Below are positions 17,500-26,779 of a stretch of 36,308 nucleotides of DNA, one piece after another; the first letter of the stretch is position 1; the number at the start of each line of letters is the position of its first letter. The position numbers were made by a program, and so were the translations under genes. This DNA is from an uncultured Candidatus Poseidoniales archaeon (GTDB taxonomy: Archaea > Thermoplasmatota > Poseidoniia > Poseidoniales > Thalassarchaeaceae). The DNA lies in the NCBI GenBank assembly GCA_902511005.1, contig CABXDN010000013.1, forward strand, positions 1 through 36,308, in the 5' to 3' direction. Below the pieces are notes generated by a model. That model made no database searches and was not told the origin of the DNA. It saw nothing but the letters and a program-made list of their open reading frames with translations.

Positions 17500-20028
17500 A
17501 TGAGTGCAGTGGGGCAGCCTAGACCAGGGGTCCAAGAAAGGATTTTGTTGCATCTCAGAGATTATGTCGAACATGCTGGTCGAGTCGAGGTGCCATTTGC
17601 ACTATCTCAAATGGGTATAGCCAATGCTGTTGCAATAGCCAGATCCAACGTCCCTAGAGCAATTTCTGGAATGAGAGAACAAGGTCTTCTCATTGAAAGG
17701 CAGGCTCATGTAACGGGTGTTTCTCGTAAAAGAAAGGCGTATTTCTTGACTGATGAAGGATTAAAAGTTGCTAACTCTATTTGGGACAAAGTAAGCGTTC
17801 AACCAGTTCGTATGAAGCATCCTGATGGTTCAGTAGAGACGGTACCACTTGTTAATGCTCTAGAGATAACAGATTTACCGTTAAGGCATGTAGATATATT
17901 GAGATATATTGATGATAATGGTAGCATTGACTTATCCTTACTTACGGCTGAATTAATTGAGCGAGATTTATCAAAACATATTGAAAAGCAATTAGTTACC
18001 TCATATAATGACCTTCCTAGAACTAGAAAATTCTTTGGTCGAGAGAAAGAAGTTGAAGATATGGTGAACTTACTAGAAGTCAGGTCATCATCGATACTTG
18101 TGCCCGGTATTGCAGGGATAGGGAAGACTGCTTTAGCTGGAAAAATAATAGAAAGGTTTACTCATGAAAGAAATTTATTATATCATCGCTGTCAAGATTG
18201 GGAGGGCTCCCGATCTTTCCTTGAAGCTACTGCTGAATGGCAATCAACAATGGGGTCTAATGACTTATCAGATTATTTAGCAGCCACTCCCATTCCTCAA
18301 TCTAATGTTGCTGTCGATTTGATAATTCAAGGGCTAAAAAACTCACCTAGTTTGATTGTAATTGACGATTTGCATAAGGTTGGTGATGAAACTTTGATTA
18401 CAATATTAAGAGGGATTTGTATGAAAATTCCGAATCTTGATCAAGTAGGCGTAGTTATGTTCTCTCGTTCATTTAGGATGGTGGTTCCTGAGAAAGACTC
18501 TGAAGGTAAGATATTAACATTAGTTATGCCACTAGAAGGCCTTGATAAAGAATCAAGTAAACAAATACTTTCAGCAATGCCAGATATGGATGCATCTCAA
18601 TTTATTCATATTTACTCACTCTCTAGAGGTCACCCTCTAGTTCTAGAACTAATTAATCGTGGGAGTGTTGGAGGCACATTCCACGCAACTTTAGAAACTT
18701 TTGTCGAAAAAGAAATTTTTAGCCGTTTATCGGGTCCACAGAAGAGACTTCTCGGTGCCATTGCAGTTTTTAGAGAACCTACGCCATTGGATGCACTCAG
18801 TGAATTAGACGCAGCGATTGATCTTTTGGATGAACTTGTCGAAAAAGGACTAGCACGACAGGCGGATAGTTCTAATTATGATGTTCATGATTTAGTTCGT
18901 GAATTTTTAGTACTTTCAATGGAAGAAGGGCTTCGTCAAGAATTACATAGTAACGCTGTTAATTGGTACAGGAATCGTAAAACAAGTGCTACTGATAGAA
19001 TTGAACTAATACATCATCTTCATAATTCTGATAAAATAGACGAATTAACTAAAATTTTATCTACAGAAGGCCATACATTAGTTCAAGCAGGACATACTGA
19101 ATTACTGGGCATCCTTAGAGCATTAGATAGAGAAGGCTTCGATTCTAAGTCTTGGGGTGTTGTCAGGGAACTTAGAGGGGATATCCTGTCTATACAAGGA
19201 AGATGGGATGAGGCGGAAAAAGAATATGATGCAGCCATCCCTATAGCTAAGAAAAATAAACAAAGTAAGGAACTTGCTCGACTTCTTTCTTCTCGAGCAG
19301 ATATAGCAGTCAAACGAGGAGCAATGGATGACGCATTAGAGTTACATCGTCAAGCACTTGAAATCCAAATAAGTACTAGAGATGCAGTTTCTGCTGCTCG
19401 TTCGTATAATAATATGGGATATATTTTCCGTCGCCGTAGAGATAATAGGCACGCTTTAGAAGTTTATAGTAATGTAGAAAATTTATTAGAATCTGAGGAT
19501 AACCCTGAATTATGCGATTCAAGAATTAGACTTGCATCTGCCTTTTTAGAAATGGGTGAGTTAGATCGTGCAAGGGATCATGCAATGCTTGCTCATGATG
19601 AAACTAAAGATAACGGTCAGGATACTTTACATGCTAGAGCAAGAGCAGTTTTGGGAAGGTATTATGCTAGAATGAAAGATAATGATTTAGCTATGTTACA
19701 TTATTCTGGTGCTTTGGAAATACTCTCTGAACAAGCAGATCCTCACAGTGCTGTAGAGGTTGAAATGTTGCTAGGTCAGGTGCTTAGTGATGCAGGTAGA
19801 AAGGAAGAAGCATCTGAACACTATTTAGAAGGTCTTGCTTTAGCAGAAGCGAATGACTTCCGACATTTGAAAGGAGAACTTTTAGCGCGTTTAGGGGAAG
19901 TTGAAACCGACCGTTCACAAAGAATGGATTATTTACAACGATCTTTATCAGTATTCCGAGAACTTGGTGCAAATGATCGTATGAAAGAGGTTCAAAATTC
20001 CGTGCACAGGGTAGTGATGGGTCATTAA
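17500..20028 (+). CDS. Winged-helix / STAND ATPase / TPR regulator
   Basis: This 842-residue protein is predicted to be cytoplasmic and built like a signal-responsive switch. Residues about 10-100 resemble a MarR-like winged helix (NVPRAISGMREQGLLIERQ, then AYFLTDEGLKVA). A P-loop NTPase of the STAND class follows: the FFGREKEVEDM entry motif, Walker A GIAGIGKT (203-210, Lys209) and Walker B LIVIDD (Asp289/290). From about residue 560 to the end are helical tetratricopeptide-like repeats (for example GRWDEAEKEYDAAI, NMGYIFRRRRDNRHALEVY, ELDRARDHAMLAHDE). In known STAND proteins (MalT, AfsR/GutR types) the repeat end senses a ligand and ATP drives oligomerisation. DNA binding is likely from the winged helix. 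The target is unknown, but the gene follows the surface-protein block on the same strand. Confidence 0.82.
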   Translation: MSAVGQPRPGVQERILLHLRDYVEHAGRVEVPFALSQMGIANAVAIARSNVPRAISGMREQGLLIERQAHVTGVSRKRKAYFLTDEGLKVANSIWDKVSVQPVRMKHPDGSVETVPLVNALEITDLPLRHVDILRYIDDNGSIDLSLLTAELIERDLSKHIEKQLVTSYNDLPRTRKFFGREKEVEDMVNLLEVRSSSILVPGIAGIGKTALAGKIIERFTHERNLLYHRCQDWEGSRSFLEATAEWQSTMGSNDLSDYLAATPIPQSNVAVDLIIQGLKNSPSLIVIDDLHKVGDETLITILRGICMKIPNLDQVGVVMFSRSFRMVVPEKDSEGKILTLVMPLEGLDKESSKQILSAMPDMDASQFIHIYSLSRGHPLVLELINRGSVGGTFHATLETFVEKEIFSRLSGPQKRLLGAIAVFREPTPLDALSELDAAIDLLDELVEKGLARQADSSNYDVHDLVREFLVLSMEEGLRQELHSNAVNWYRNRKTSATDRIELIHHLHNSDKIDELTKILSTEGHTLVQAGHTELLGILRALDREGFDSKSWGVVRELRGDILSIQGRWDEAEKEYDAAIPIAKKNKQSKELARLLSSRADIAVKRGAMDDALELHRQALEIQISTRDAVSAARSYNNMGYIFRRRRDNRHALEVYSNVENLLESEDNPELCDSRIRLASAFLEMGELDRARDHAMLAHDETKDNGQDTLHARARAVLGRYYARMKDNDLAMLHYSGALEILSEQADPHSAVEVEMLLGQVLSDAGRKEEASEHYLEGLALAEANDFRHLKGELLARLGEVETDRSQRMDYLQRSLSVFRELGANDRMKEVQNSVHRVVMGH

Positions 20029-20035
20029 TTCGTAG

Positions 20036-20052
20036 ATATTTATGTTTCTTTA
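20036..20052 (+). terminator. T-rich terminator-like tract
   Basis: Just after the stop of the STAND gene the plus strand is rich in T runs (TATTTATGTTTCTTTAC, continuing into TTATTTATTTTC). Archaeal transcription ends at such U-rich stretches without needing a hairpin. The tract runs into the 3' end of the convergent gene. Confidence 0.35.
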
Positions 20053-20053
20053 C

Positions 20054-20851
20054 TTATTTATTTTCTAGAACTATTTTAAAATCTGGTCCATCTTGTCCCG
20101 AAATGAATATAGAACCTCCGAAATCATCTGCGATTTGCATCAAAACCTCACTTTCTGCAAGGTGAGGTGCATTATTCCTATCTGATAAATGGCACAATAC
20201 TAATGTTTTCAAATTTGGTGTCAAAATTTCTTTGATTATATCTGCGGTTTGACTATTTGAGAGGTGCCCACCTCTCCCCATTATTCTTCTTTTCAATGAG
20301 TCTGGATAAGGTCCTTGCATTAATTTTTCATGATCATAATTTGCTTCAATAGATATATGCGAGCAACCTTTTAGATGACGTTTTAATTCTACAGTCGCTT
20401 CTCCTAAATCAGTGACAAAACCTGCTCTATTTCCATCGCCATTACTCACAATTAGTGCTATATTCTCTGCATCATCATGAGGTACAGGAATAGGTAAGAC
20501 ACTGATTTCTTCACTGATATCTAATCTTTCTAAATTAGCGAAGGTTCTACATTCACTGATAGGGTTCCAACCCATTTTTATGGCAGTCTCAGTATTTGAA
20601 TAGAGTTTAGATCCCCATTTTTTAGAAGCTCTCAATGCTGATTTAGAGTGATCACCATGGTGATGAGTGACTATTATCGCATCAATTGTTTTCGGTTCTA
20701 TATCAATTTTTTTTAATCTTAATTCTGTCTGTTTGAGAGAAAATCCACAATCAATAAGAATTTTTGAATTACCTGAAATTAATAGAGTAGAGTTTCCTCT
20801 ACTCCCTGATCCAAGATGTATAATCTCTAATCCCATGTCAAGCATATTCAC
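20054..20851 (-). CDS. MBL-fold metallohydrolase, WalJ/YycJ-like
   Basis: This is a metallo-beta-lactamase-fold protein of about 260 residues. It matches the YycJ/WalJ group (bacterial members described as 5' exonuclease-like) by the opening IHLGSGSRGNSTLL, ILIDCGFS and the end motif LCHLSDRNNAPHLAE. Metal ligands are visible: HHHGDH (His63, His65, Asp67, His68, counted from the GTG at 20851), His125 (VPHDD), Asp148 (VTDLGE), His196 (GRGGHLSN) and His221. All ligand classes appear present, so it should be active. The substrate cannot be read from sequence; nucleic acid or a cyclic phosphodiester are both possible. The GTG at 20851 is the longest start; ATGs at 20845 and 20836 (MGLEIIHLGSG) fit the family N-terminus equally well. 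It converges on the STAND gene and diverges from the TSP3-protein gene. Confidence 0.85.
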   Translation of the reverse strand: MNMLDMGLEIIHLGSGSRGNSTLLISGNSKILIDCGFSLKQTELRLKKIDIEPKTIDAIIVTHHHGDHSKSALRASKKWGSKLYSNTETAIKMGWNPISECRTFANLERLDISEEISVLPIPVPHDDAENIALIVSNGDGNRAGFVTDLGEATVELKRHLKGCSHISIEANYDHEKLMQGPYPDSLKRRIMGRGGHLSNSQTADIIKEILTPNLKTLVLCHLSDRNNAPHLAESEVLMQIADDFGGSIFISGQDGPDFKIVLENK

Positions 20852-20976
20852 GGGCCTGCGCTAAGTCCTTCAATGAATCTGATTTATAGTCGTAAATATA
20901 TTGTTTTCAAGACCGTAAATTCATAGTCAGAGTACGATTATTTATTGTGTTTGTCCGAACTACGCTCCATCATGGT

Positions 20977-20984
20977 CATAAATG
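20977..20984 (+). promoter_or_regulatory. TATA-like element for the TSP3-repeat protein
   Basis: CATAAATG lies about 43 bases before the ATG at 21024. A start about 26 bases on would give a short leader that just contains the strong ribosome-binding site at 21011. Other AT-rich candidates (around 20890-20900 and 20935-20948) exist in the same 172-base divergent gap. Confidence 0.25.
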
Positions 20985-21010
20985 CATGAAAGTCGCTAAG
21001 GGTAGTTAAC

Positions 21011-21017
21011 AGGAGGT
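21011..21017 (+). promoter_or_regulatory. Strong Shine-Dalgarno site
   Basis: AGGAGGT stands six bases before the ATG at 21024. It is the clearest ribosome-binding site in the window, where most starts show only weak sites or look leaderless, and it suggests efficient translation of the secreted protein. Confidence 0.6.
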
Positions 21018-21023
21018 CATACC

Positions 21024-24000
21024 ATGAGACGTAAACAAACTGCTCTTCTGATAACAGTCCTAATCCTGTCTAGTTTAGCCTTTGTTTCTCAAACTCGTCC
21101 CCAAGCTCCTGTAGAAAATACCAACCCTGGTGAAGCAGCGGGGGGAGGTCCTCCTGTAACTGATGAGGATGGAGATAGAATTCCTGATTTCCATGAGGCG
21201 GTTCTATTCGGAGAAGATATTATTCTAGATACTGGTTCGGAAATTTTACGAATATCTGGTTTAGATTCTAAAAATGGAACAGATAATATGTCCGATCATG
21301 ATAATGATGGCGCTAGCGCGTTGTTGGAATATTGTTGGCCCTATACTTTAGATAAATGTTTTACAGATAGAATTTCTTTAACTGGTAAACCAGGTGAATT
21401 GAGTGAATCAGGAACCCGTGAGTGGCTTGATCCAAGAGTTGCAGATACAGATGGTGATGGTTTACCCGATGGTTATGAAATCTATATGTGTACTGAGGGA
21501 GGATTAGGCTACCTAAACACAACAAGTGCTTGGACCTGCCTTTGGTTCGATCCATTAGATCCTAGTGATATGTGGGAAGATATTGATCGCTGTGTTGATT
21601 TTACATTTGGCTGTGGAGATGGATTTGACGTAGACCGAAATGGAGTTATTGATGATACAGAAATTTATTCTAATTCTGAAGAATATATATTTGGAGCACC
21701 TGAGGATTGGATTACTGAGAGAGACGGCCTTTGGTGCTCGGGTGAAATAAACTTACTAACAATCGGTTCGTGTCAAACAACTGTAGAGAGAGAAACGGGC
21801 GATGGTTGGCTTGGAAGTGACCCTACTGAATCAGATTCAGATTACTATTCTTGGTCTGAGATTATATCTGTTGGACTTGCCATACCTGGTGATGGGATAC
21901 CTGATGGTTGGGAAGTACACTACGGATTGGATCCAAGAAATGCTAGTGACTCAATTCTTGATTCCGATTCTGATGGTTGGGATTTAGATAGAGATGGATT
22001 CATTATTCCAGATACATCTGTAGCTACAACAAGTTGGGGTGAATCATTTAGTAATTATGAAGAATATATGATTCATTATGATGGCGGTGTTTCTGTAACT
22101 CCTGGATTAAGAAGTATCGATATGTCTAATTTCGATTCTGAATTTTTGACATTCGACCAATCAACTTCTCCTCAGCTAGTTGATTCCGCAGTGCATACGA
22201 TTATTCCTGATAATCAAAGAGATCGGCTAATAATTGGGTCTAAATATGGTATAACTATTTTCGATCCATTTAACGATTTATCTACTCTTCAGAATCTGCC
22301 TGCAGGTATGCAGCTTAATTCAATGATAAAGTGGTCAAAGAATGGAGATGATTACCTCGTAATGCTAACAAATTCTGGTATTACAGTTGTAGAAATGGAA
22401 AATGGTATACCGCAGTTTGATCTATCTTCCTTCGGCGATAGTGATTTCAGTTACTCGATCGACTCTCTAACAGAGATAGCCGTGTTAAATACAGGTAGCA
22501 GTAATTTAGATGTGATGTTATTTTCAGGTCAAGATGCTTGGACTACCTCAATCTCTGGGCCCTCAATGACTCCTCCAGTCTATCTCGAATCTATCTCTAA
22601 TTTATTATTGAATAATGCCGCGGATGTTAATACCGCTTTACATATGGATGTAGATGGCCGAGGGCCATTATTACTTATTGGGACTGATGGCGGATTAGTT
22701 GCTTGGAATACTACTGATGGTTCTGATTCAGTGGGTGAACCTTGGTGGGTATTCAACAGAGAAAATGCTGAAGATTATGTTCAAAAAGCGGATTTACTTA
22801 ATATCTCTAAGTCGGCAATTGTTAATGTTCTAGAGTTGGCAGGGCCTAAAGATTCTTCAGGGAATTATGAATTAATCACAGGGGCATGGATAGGTACTGC
22901 TGGTGGGCTCCATCTGATTGATGTTGAAGAAATAATTTCGATGCCACTTTCAGCCTTTGATTCAGAGAGGATGTGGAAAGAAGAAAATTGGCTATCTGGT
23001 TCTAATGATGTTCACTCAGTTTATACTTTGAACAATTTAGTAATAGTGGGTTCGAGAGATGGGACATGGGTATTGGATGGAGGCTATCAGGGAGTTACTG
23101 GAGTTTCAGATAATCAAACCTATTTGCCGGGCTTAGTAACTTCGATGACAACCATTGAATCATCAAGTGCAAGATATTTGTTCGCTGGAATATCTCCAGG
23201 TAAATACATGAATATCATGCCAATTAATCCGCAATCCTCAGATTCTGATCTTGATGGCATGCCTGATGGATGGGAATTTATCCATGGATTAGATCCTACT
23301 GACCCCTATGATCGTGATCGAGATGCAGATGCTGATGGAGTATTCTACAATCCTGAAATCGGCGAAGGGATTGACAGAAGTTGGACTAATCTTGATGAAT
23401 ACCGGTTCATAACAAGTTCTGATAATGGATTTAATGGAACTGACCCTAGAAATACAGATACGGATGGAGACGGACTCACTGACGGCGAAGAATATTGGGG
23501 TTGGTTCACTGAATCAACAAATTTCGATTGCCATTACTTAAATGATGAATATATCTGTGATGAAGATACAGGGATATTATCTCAATCTGTACACTTAGAG
23601 GGATGGCTAGGGTCTGGGGCAGGCGGAGGTACTGATGGACCAACGGATCCAACAAATATCGACTCCGATGGAGACGGTATGCCTGATGGTTGGGAGATTG
23701 AAAATCGTCGTTGGATAGGAGACATTTACAATGGAGGGAATTTGTGGACTTTAGACCCTAGAGATCCCACAGATGCTAATAATGATGCAGATAATGATGG
23801 TTTATCGAACCTTTGCGAATATAAGTGGTCCAGTCTTCTTGAGACAGTTATTGAAGAAGGCCTCCCCTCACATGGAGAAACATCCGATGCGGCTATTAAT
23901 TGGACAGCCACCGATCCTAACAATGTTGATTCAGATGGCGATTCTCTACCTGATGGTTGGGAAGCTAGATATTCTTGCTCATGGTCCGTTAATGCGGCTG

Positions 24001-26744
24001 GTTTGAATCCTCTTAACGGCTCAGATGCTCTAAATAATCCTGATGGAGATGGATACGATGTTAATCATAACGGAGTACTAGAACTTGAAGAACAGTTGGT
24101 TAACTGGATTGAATTCCATTGGAAATCAGATATTATTTTCTCCGACACTACTGATAATGGCTTAGTTTTCCCCGAAAATTTCACTACATTACTGTTTAAT
24201 GACACATGGGAAAACTTTGCCGAAGGATCATTTGGTGAATATGCCACTAATTCTTATAATAGCCTAATTAATGCAACTACTGCTATCGATATAGGTTCAG
24301 GAAATCCTCTAAATCCCGATTCTGATCAAGATGGGATGCCAGATGGTTGGGAATTCTTCCATGCCCGTTGGAGTCTTTTCGACGGTGAATGGACTCTCAA
24401 TCCAGTTAATGAACAAGATAGAACCGGTGATCCAGATGGCGATGGAATGAATAATTGGGAAGAATATAATGTAATATCTAGTAATTTATCTGAAATCGAT
24501 TCTTTAATCACAGTCCCACAGTTTTACCTACTATATTTCGGTGGTGAATATCTTCCTAACCCATGGCTATCCGCTGAATCTGCTAATTCATTTGGGTCAT
24601 TCCTATCTCCGGAACAAATAAATCTGACTGGATTAACTGCCGATCCTAATAATCCTGATACAGATTCAGATGGTTTATTGGATGGGATGGAATTAATATT
24701 TACGAAATGGAATTCTACTGACAATGTTTGGACATTAAATCCTCTTGTTCCAAACGATGGTAACTATGATTCCGACAATGATGGTATTTCTGATCAAATT
24801 GAACTTAATTTAACTCTAAATAATCCCATGAATGGTGGTTTATCTCCCCCTGATGCTCCTAGGCTGTGGGAAGAAGCAGAATATTTAGATCCCTCTGAAG
24901 CCGAAAATCGAGTCTATAGAATATTATTTAATAAAGAAGGTAGAGCACAAATTGCATTACAACAATTTCAAGATTGGCAGGGTGGTTCTACCGCTAAACC
25001 TCTCCTTCAAGCATTATTTGGAATCTCAGATCCAACTTCAGAAGATACAGATAGAGATGGCATGAGTGATGGATATGAATATTGGTTTACTGAGTGGAAT
25101 CTAGAAGATAATAGGTGGGAAATGAACTTACTCACTGGAACTGATATCAATGTAGATACTGATGACGATTCTTTTGATTGTAACGGAGACGGTATCATTA
25201 GTCCTTCAGAAACTTTTGATAATTTAGCAGAATTTGAGTCAAGAATATATGGTAAAAAGCTAGCAATTGATAGTATTCCTAATGGAACAGGTCTTGTATC
25301 TTATGGGGCTGATGCGGTTAATGCTTACATTGATGAAGAAAGTATGAGTTATTCTGCAGCCTTTAGTCAATTATATGTCACATTCACTACCAAATCATTA
25401 CTTTCTTCTGAAAAATCAGGACTTATTAATGAAATAAATCCTGACAACTTCAATATAAGTTTGGCTGGAATCAGTGATCCAACTGATTCTGACTCGGATA
25501 GAGATGGGATGCCAGATGGATGGGAATATTGTTACTCTGTTTATGGTGAATTCCTTCCAGTGAATGATTATAGGTGGTCTATGAACCCTATTAATCCTCT
25601 TGATATTGATTATGATCCTGATGCGGACGGATGGTATGATAGGCAATTCAACGATCAACCAGCTACTCAAGGGGAATGGGAAAATCGTCAATTTTATCCT
25701 CTAGGCGCTGAGAATCAGATAGGTAATGGTGTCCTCGGCCTTTACTTCAGTAATTTAATGGAGTATAATAATGGGACACATCCTTTAGATGCAGATTCTG
25801 ATGACGATTCAATGGTAATGGAACCAGTCTTTACTAACGGTGAGGTGACTAGTTATGTTCAAAATATGAATTTAACCGATGGTAGAGAGGTATTCAAGTA
25901 TGGTACAAATCCTCTTGATAATGATACGGACGGAGATATGATGCCAGATTTCTATGAATATTATAGAGGTTGGAATGAGACTAATGACAATTGGTCATCT
26001 TATCTCCAAATACAAGTTCAATGGGAACAAATTTCTTCGAATAATTGGAAACCTGTTCAGATTACAAATGGGGTCATTGCTAGACCTGTGTTAAATTCAG
26101 TATGGTTTACTCATGATGCTACCAATGCAGATGATGCCGGTCAAGACGCAGACATGGATGGCGGTTGGGATTGTTCAGGAGGCAATTGTCTATACGAATC
26201 TTACAACAATTTCCAAGAATATTATGGTGTAGTGAATGCATCACTATCATCTCCTACTTTGGTACGTCAGGCTATGCTGAATGATTGTTCGGGCGATTAT
26301 GTGCAAGAGTGGTGGCAGTTAAGAGAATCCTTACTAGGGACTTGCTCAGGTTCTTCTGCGTTGAATTCTAATTACTTCCGAATGTATAAGATAAATAATA
26401 ACGATCAATTATTTGCTCTAATAATAGATGATAATGACCAAGATTATCAATATCTAGATACTTCTGATGATGAGACCTTGTGTAGTGGTGAATGGGCTGA
26501 CTCATATGGCAGATTTGCAGGGGATCAATATCATCTTCCGAATACTGGTCTTGGTGAATATGTATTTGGTTGGTGGCTTTTAGATATTGATGGAGATCAA
26601 ATTGCAGATGGGACCGATCCTACTAATTGGGATACTGATGGCGATTGGTTAAATGATTATTTTGAAATTGAAGATGACATGCTGGATGGGATAAGAGGAA
26701 ACAGCGCATCTCCAATAAGGTATGATGATAGAACTACTTCTTGA
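21024..26744 (+). CDS. Giant secreted protein with TSP3-type calcium-binding repeats
   Basis: This is a 1,906-residue exported protein. Residues 1-25 are a signal peptide (MRRKQ followed by a hydrophobic core). Asp-rich TSP3-like loops run from residue 45 to the end, with the recurring block D-x-D-x-D-G-M-P-D-G-W-E, often followed by LDP/LNP and a second D-x-D-N/A-D-G loop. In the family such loops bind calcium and make a stiff rod. At about residues 385-740 the repeats are interrupted by a domain with four blocks like LIIGSKYGITIFD, LLIGTDGGLVAWN, GAWIGTAGGLHLID and VIVGSRDGTWVLD, suggesting a beta-propeller. Unlike the protein encoded at 13238, no C-terminal membrane helix is seen, so it may be released or bound non-covalently. 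Likely role: surface structure or adhesion. No enzyme motif was found. Confidence 0.82.
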   Translation: MRRKQTALLITVLILSSLAFVSQTRPQAPVENTNPGEAAGGGPPVTDEDGDRIPDFHEAVLFGEDIILDTGSEILRISGLDSKNGTDNMSDHDNDGASALLEYCWPYTLDKCFTDRISLTGKPGELSESGTREWLDPRVADTDGDGLPDGYEIYMCTEGGLGYLNTTSAWTCLWFDPLDPSDMWEDIDRCVDFTFGCGDGFDVDRNGVIDDTEIYSNSEEYIFGAPEDWITERDGLWCSGEINLLTIGSCQTTVERETGDGWLGSDPTESDSDYYSWSEIISVGLAIPGDGIPDGWEVHYGLDPRNASDSILDSDSDGWDLDRDGFIIPDTSVATTSWGESFSNYEEYMIHYDGGVSVTPGLRSIDMSNFDSEFLTFDQSTSPQLVDSAVHTIIPDNQRDRLIIGSKYGITIFDPFNDLSTLQNLPAGMQLNSMIKWSKNGDDYLVMLTNSGITVVEMENGIPQFDLSSFGDSDFSYSIDSLTEIAVLNTGSSNLDVMLFSGQDAWTTSISGPSMTPPVYLESISNLLLNNAADVNTALHMDVDGRGPLLLIGTDGGLVAWNTTDGSDSVGEPWWVFNRENAEDYVQKADLLNISKSAIVNVLELAGPKDSSGNYELITGAWIGTAGGLHLIDVEEIISMPLSAFDSERMWKEENWLSGSNDVHSVYTLNNLVIVGSRDGTWVLDGGYQGVTGVSDNQTYLPGLVTSMTTIESSSARYLFAGISPGKYMNIMPINPQSSDSDLDGMPDGWEFIHGLDPTDPYDRDRDADADGVFYNPEIGEGIDRSWTNLDEYRFITSSDNGFNGTDPRNTDTDGDGLTDGEEYWGWFTESTNFDCHYLNDEYICDEDTGILSQSVHLEGWLGSGAGGGTDGPTDPTNIDSDGDGMPDGWEIENRRWIGDIYNGGNLWTLDPRDPTDANNDADNDGLSNLCEYKWSSLLETVIEEGLPSHGETSDAAINWTATDPNNVDSDGDSLPDGWEARYSCSWSVNAAGLNPLNGSDALNNPDGDGYDVNHNGVLELEEQLVNWIEFHWKSDIIFSDTTDNGLVFPENFTTLLFNDTWENFAEGSFGEYATNSYNSLINATTAIDIGSGNPLNPDSDQDGMPDGWEFFHARWSLFDGEWTLNPVNEQDRTGDPDGDGMNNWEEYNVISSNLSEIDSLITVPQFYLLYFGGEYLPNPWLSAESANSFGSFLSPEQINLTGLTADPNNPDTDSDGLLDGMELIFTKWNSTDNVWTLNPLVPNDGNYDSDNDGISDQIELNLTLNNPMNGGLSPPDAPRLWEEAEYLDPSEAENRVYRILFNKEGRAQIALQQFQDWQGGSTAKPLLQALFGISDPTSEDTDRDGMSDGYEYWFTEWNLEDNRWEMNLLTGTDINVDTDDDSFDCNGDGIISPSETFDNLAEFESRIYGKKLAIDSIPNGTGLVSYGADAVNAYIDEESMSYSAAFSQLYVTFTTKSLLSSEKSGLINEINPDNFNISLAGISDPTDSDSDRDGMPDGWEYCYSVYGEFLPVNDYRWSMNPINPLDIDYDPDADGWYDRQFNDQPATQGEWENRQFYPLGAENQIGNGVLGLYFSNLMEYNNGTHPLDADSDDDSMVMEPVFTNGEVTSYVQNMNLTDGREVFKYGTNPLDNDTDGDMMPDFYEYYRGWNETNDNWSSYLQIQVQWEQISSNNWKPVQITNGVIARPVLNSVWFTHDATNADDAGQDADMDGGWDCSGGNCLYESYNNFQEYYGVVNASLSSPTLVRQAMLNDCSGDYVQEWWQLRESLLGTCSGSSALNSNYFRMYKINNNDQLFALIIDDNDQDYQYLDTSDDETLCSGEWADSYGRFAGDQYHLPNTGLGEYVFGWWLLDIDGDQIADGTDPTNWDTDGDWLNDYFEIEDDMLDGIRGNSASPIRYDDRTTS
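21160..26690 (+). repeat. TSP3-like coding repeat tract
   Basis: Blocks coding for G-M/L/I-P-D-G-W/Y-E recur near 21460, 21894, 23257, 23676, 23945, 24334, 24671, 25059, 25507 and 25936. In the second half the spacing is roughly 270-450 bases, giving modules of about 90-150 residues. DNA copies are diverged (for example GATGGGATGCCAGATGG against GACGGTATGCCTGATGG), so the repeats are old rather than a recent expansion. Confidence 0.7.
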
Positions 26745-26751
26745 GTTTCAT

Positions 26752-26760
26752 TGTATTAAT
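26752..26760 (+). promoter_or_regulatory. TATA-like element for the following small gene
   Basis: TGTATTAAT is centred about 24 bases before the ATG at 26780. This supports a leaderless transcript starting there rather than the longer TTG start at 26741 that overlaps the previous stop codon. Confidence 0.35.
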
Positions 26761-26779
26761 TTGCTTGTACATAGTCGGG

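Noticed and set aside
21160-26690. CRISPR-like or tandem DNA repeat array in the TSP3 gene
   Set aside because: The repetition is at the protein level with diverged codons and irregular spacing inside one open frame; there are no conserved spacers or direct DNA repeats.
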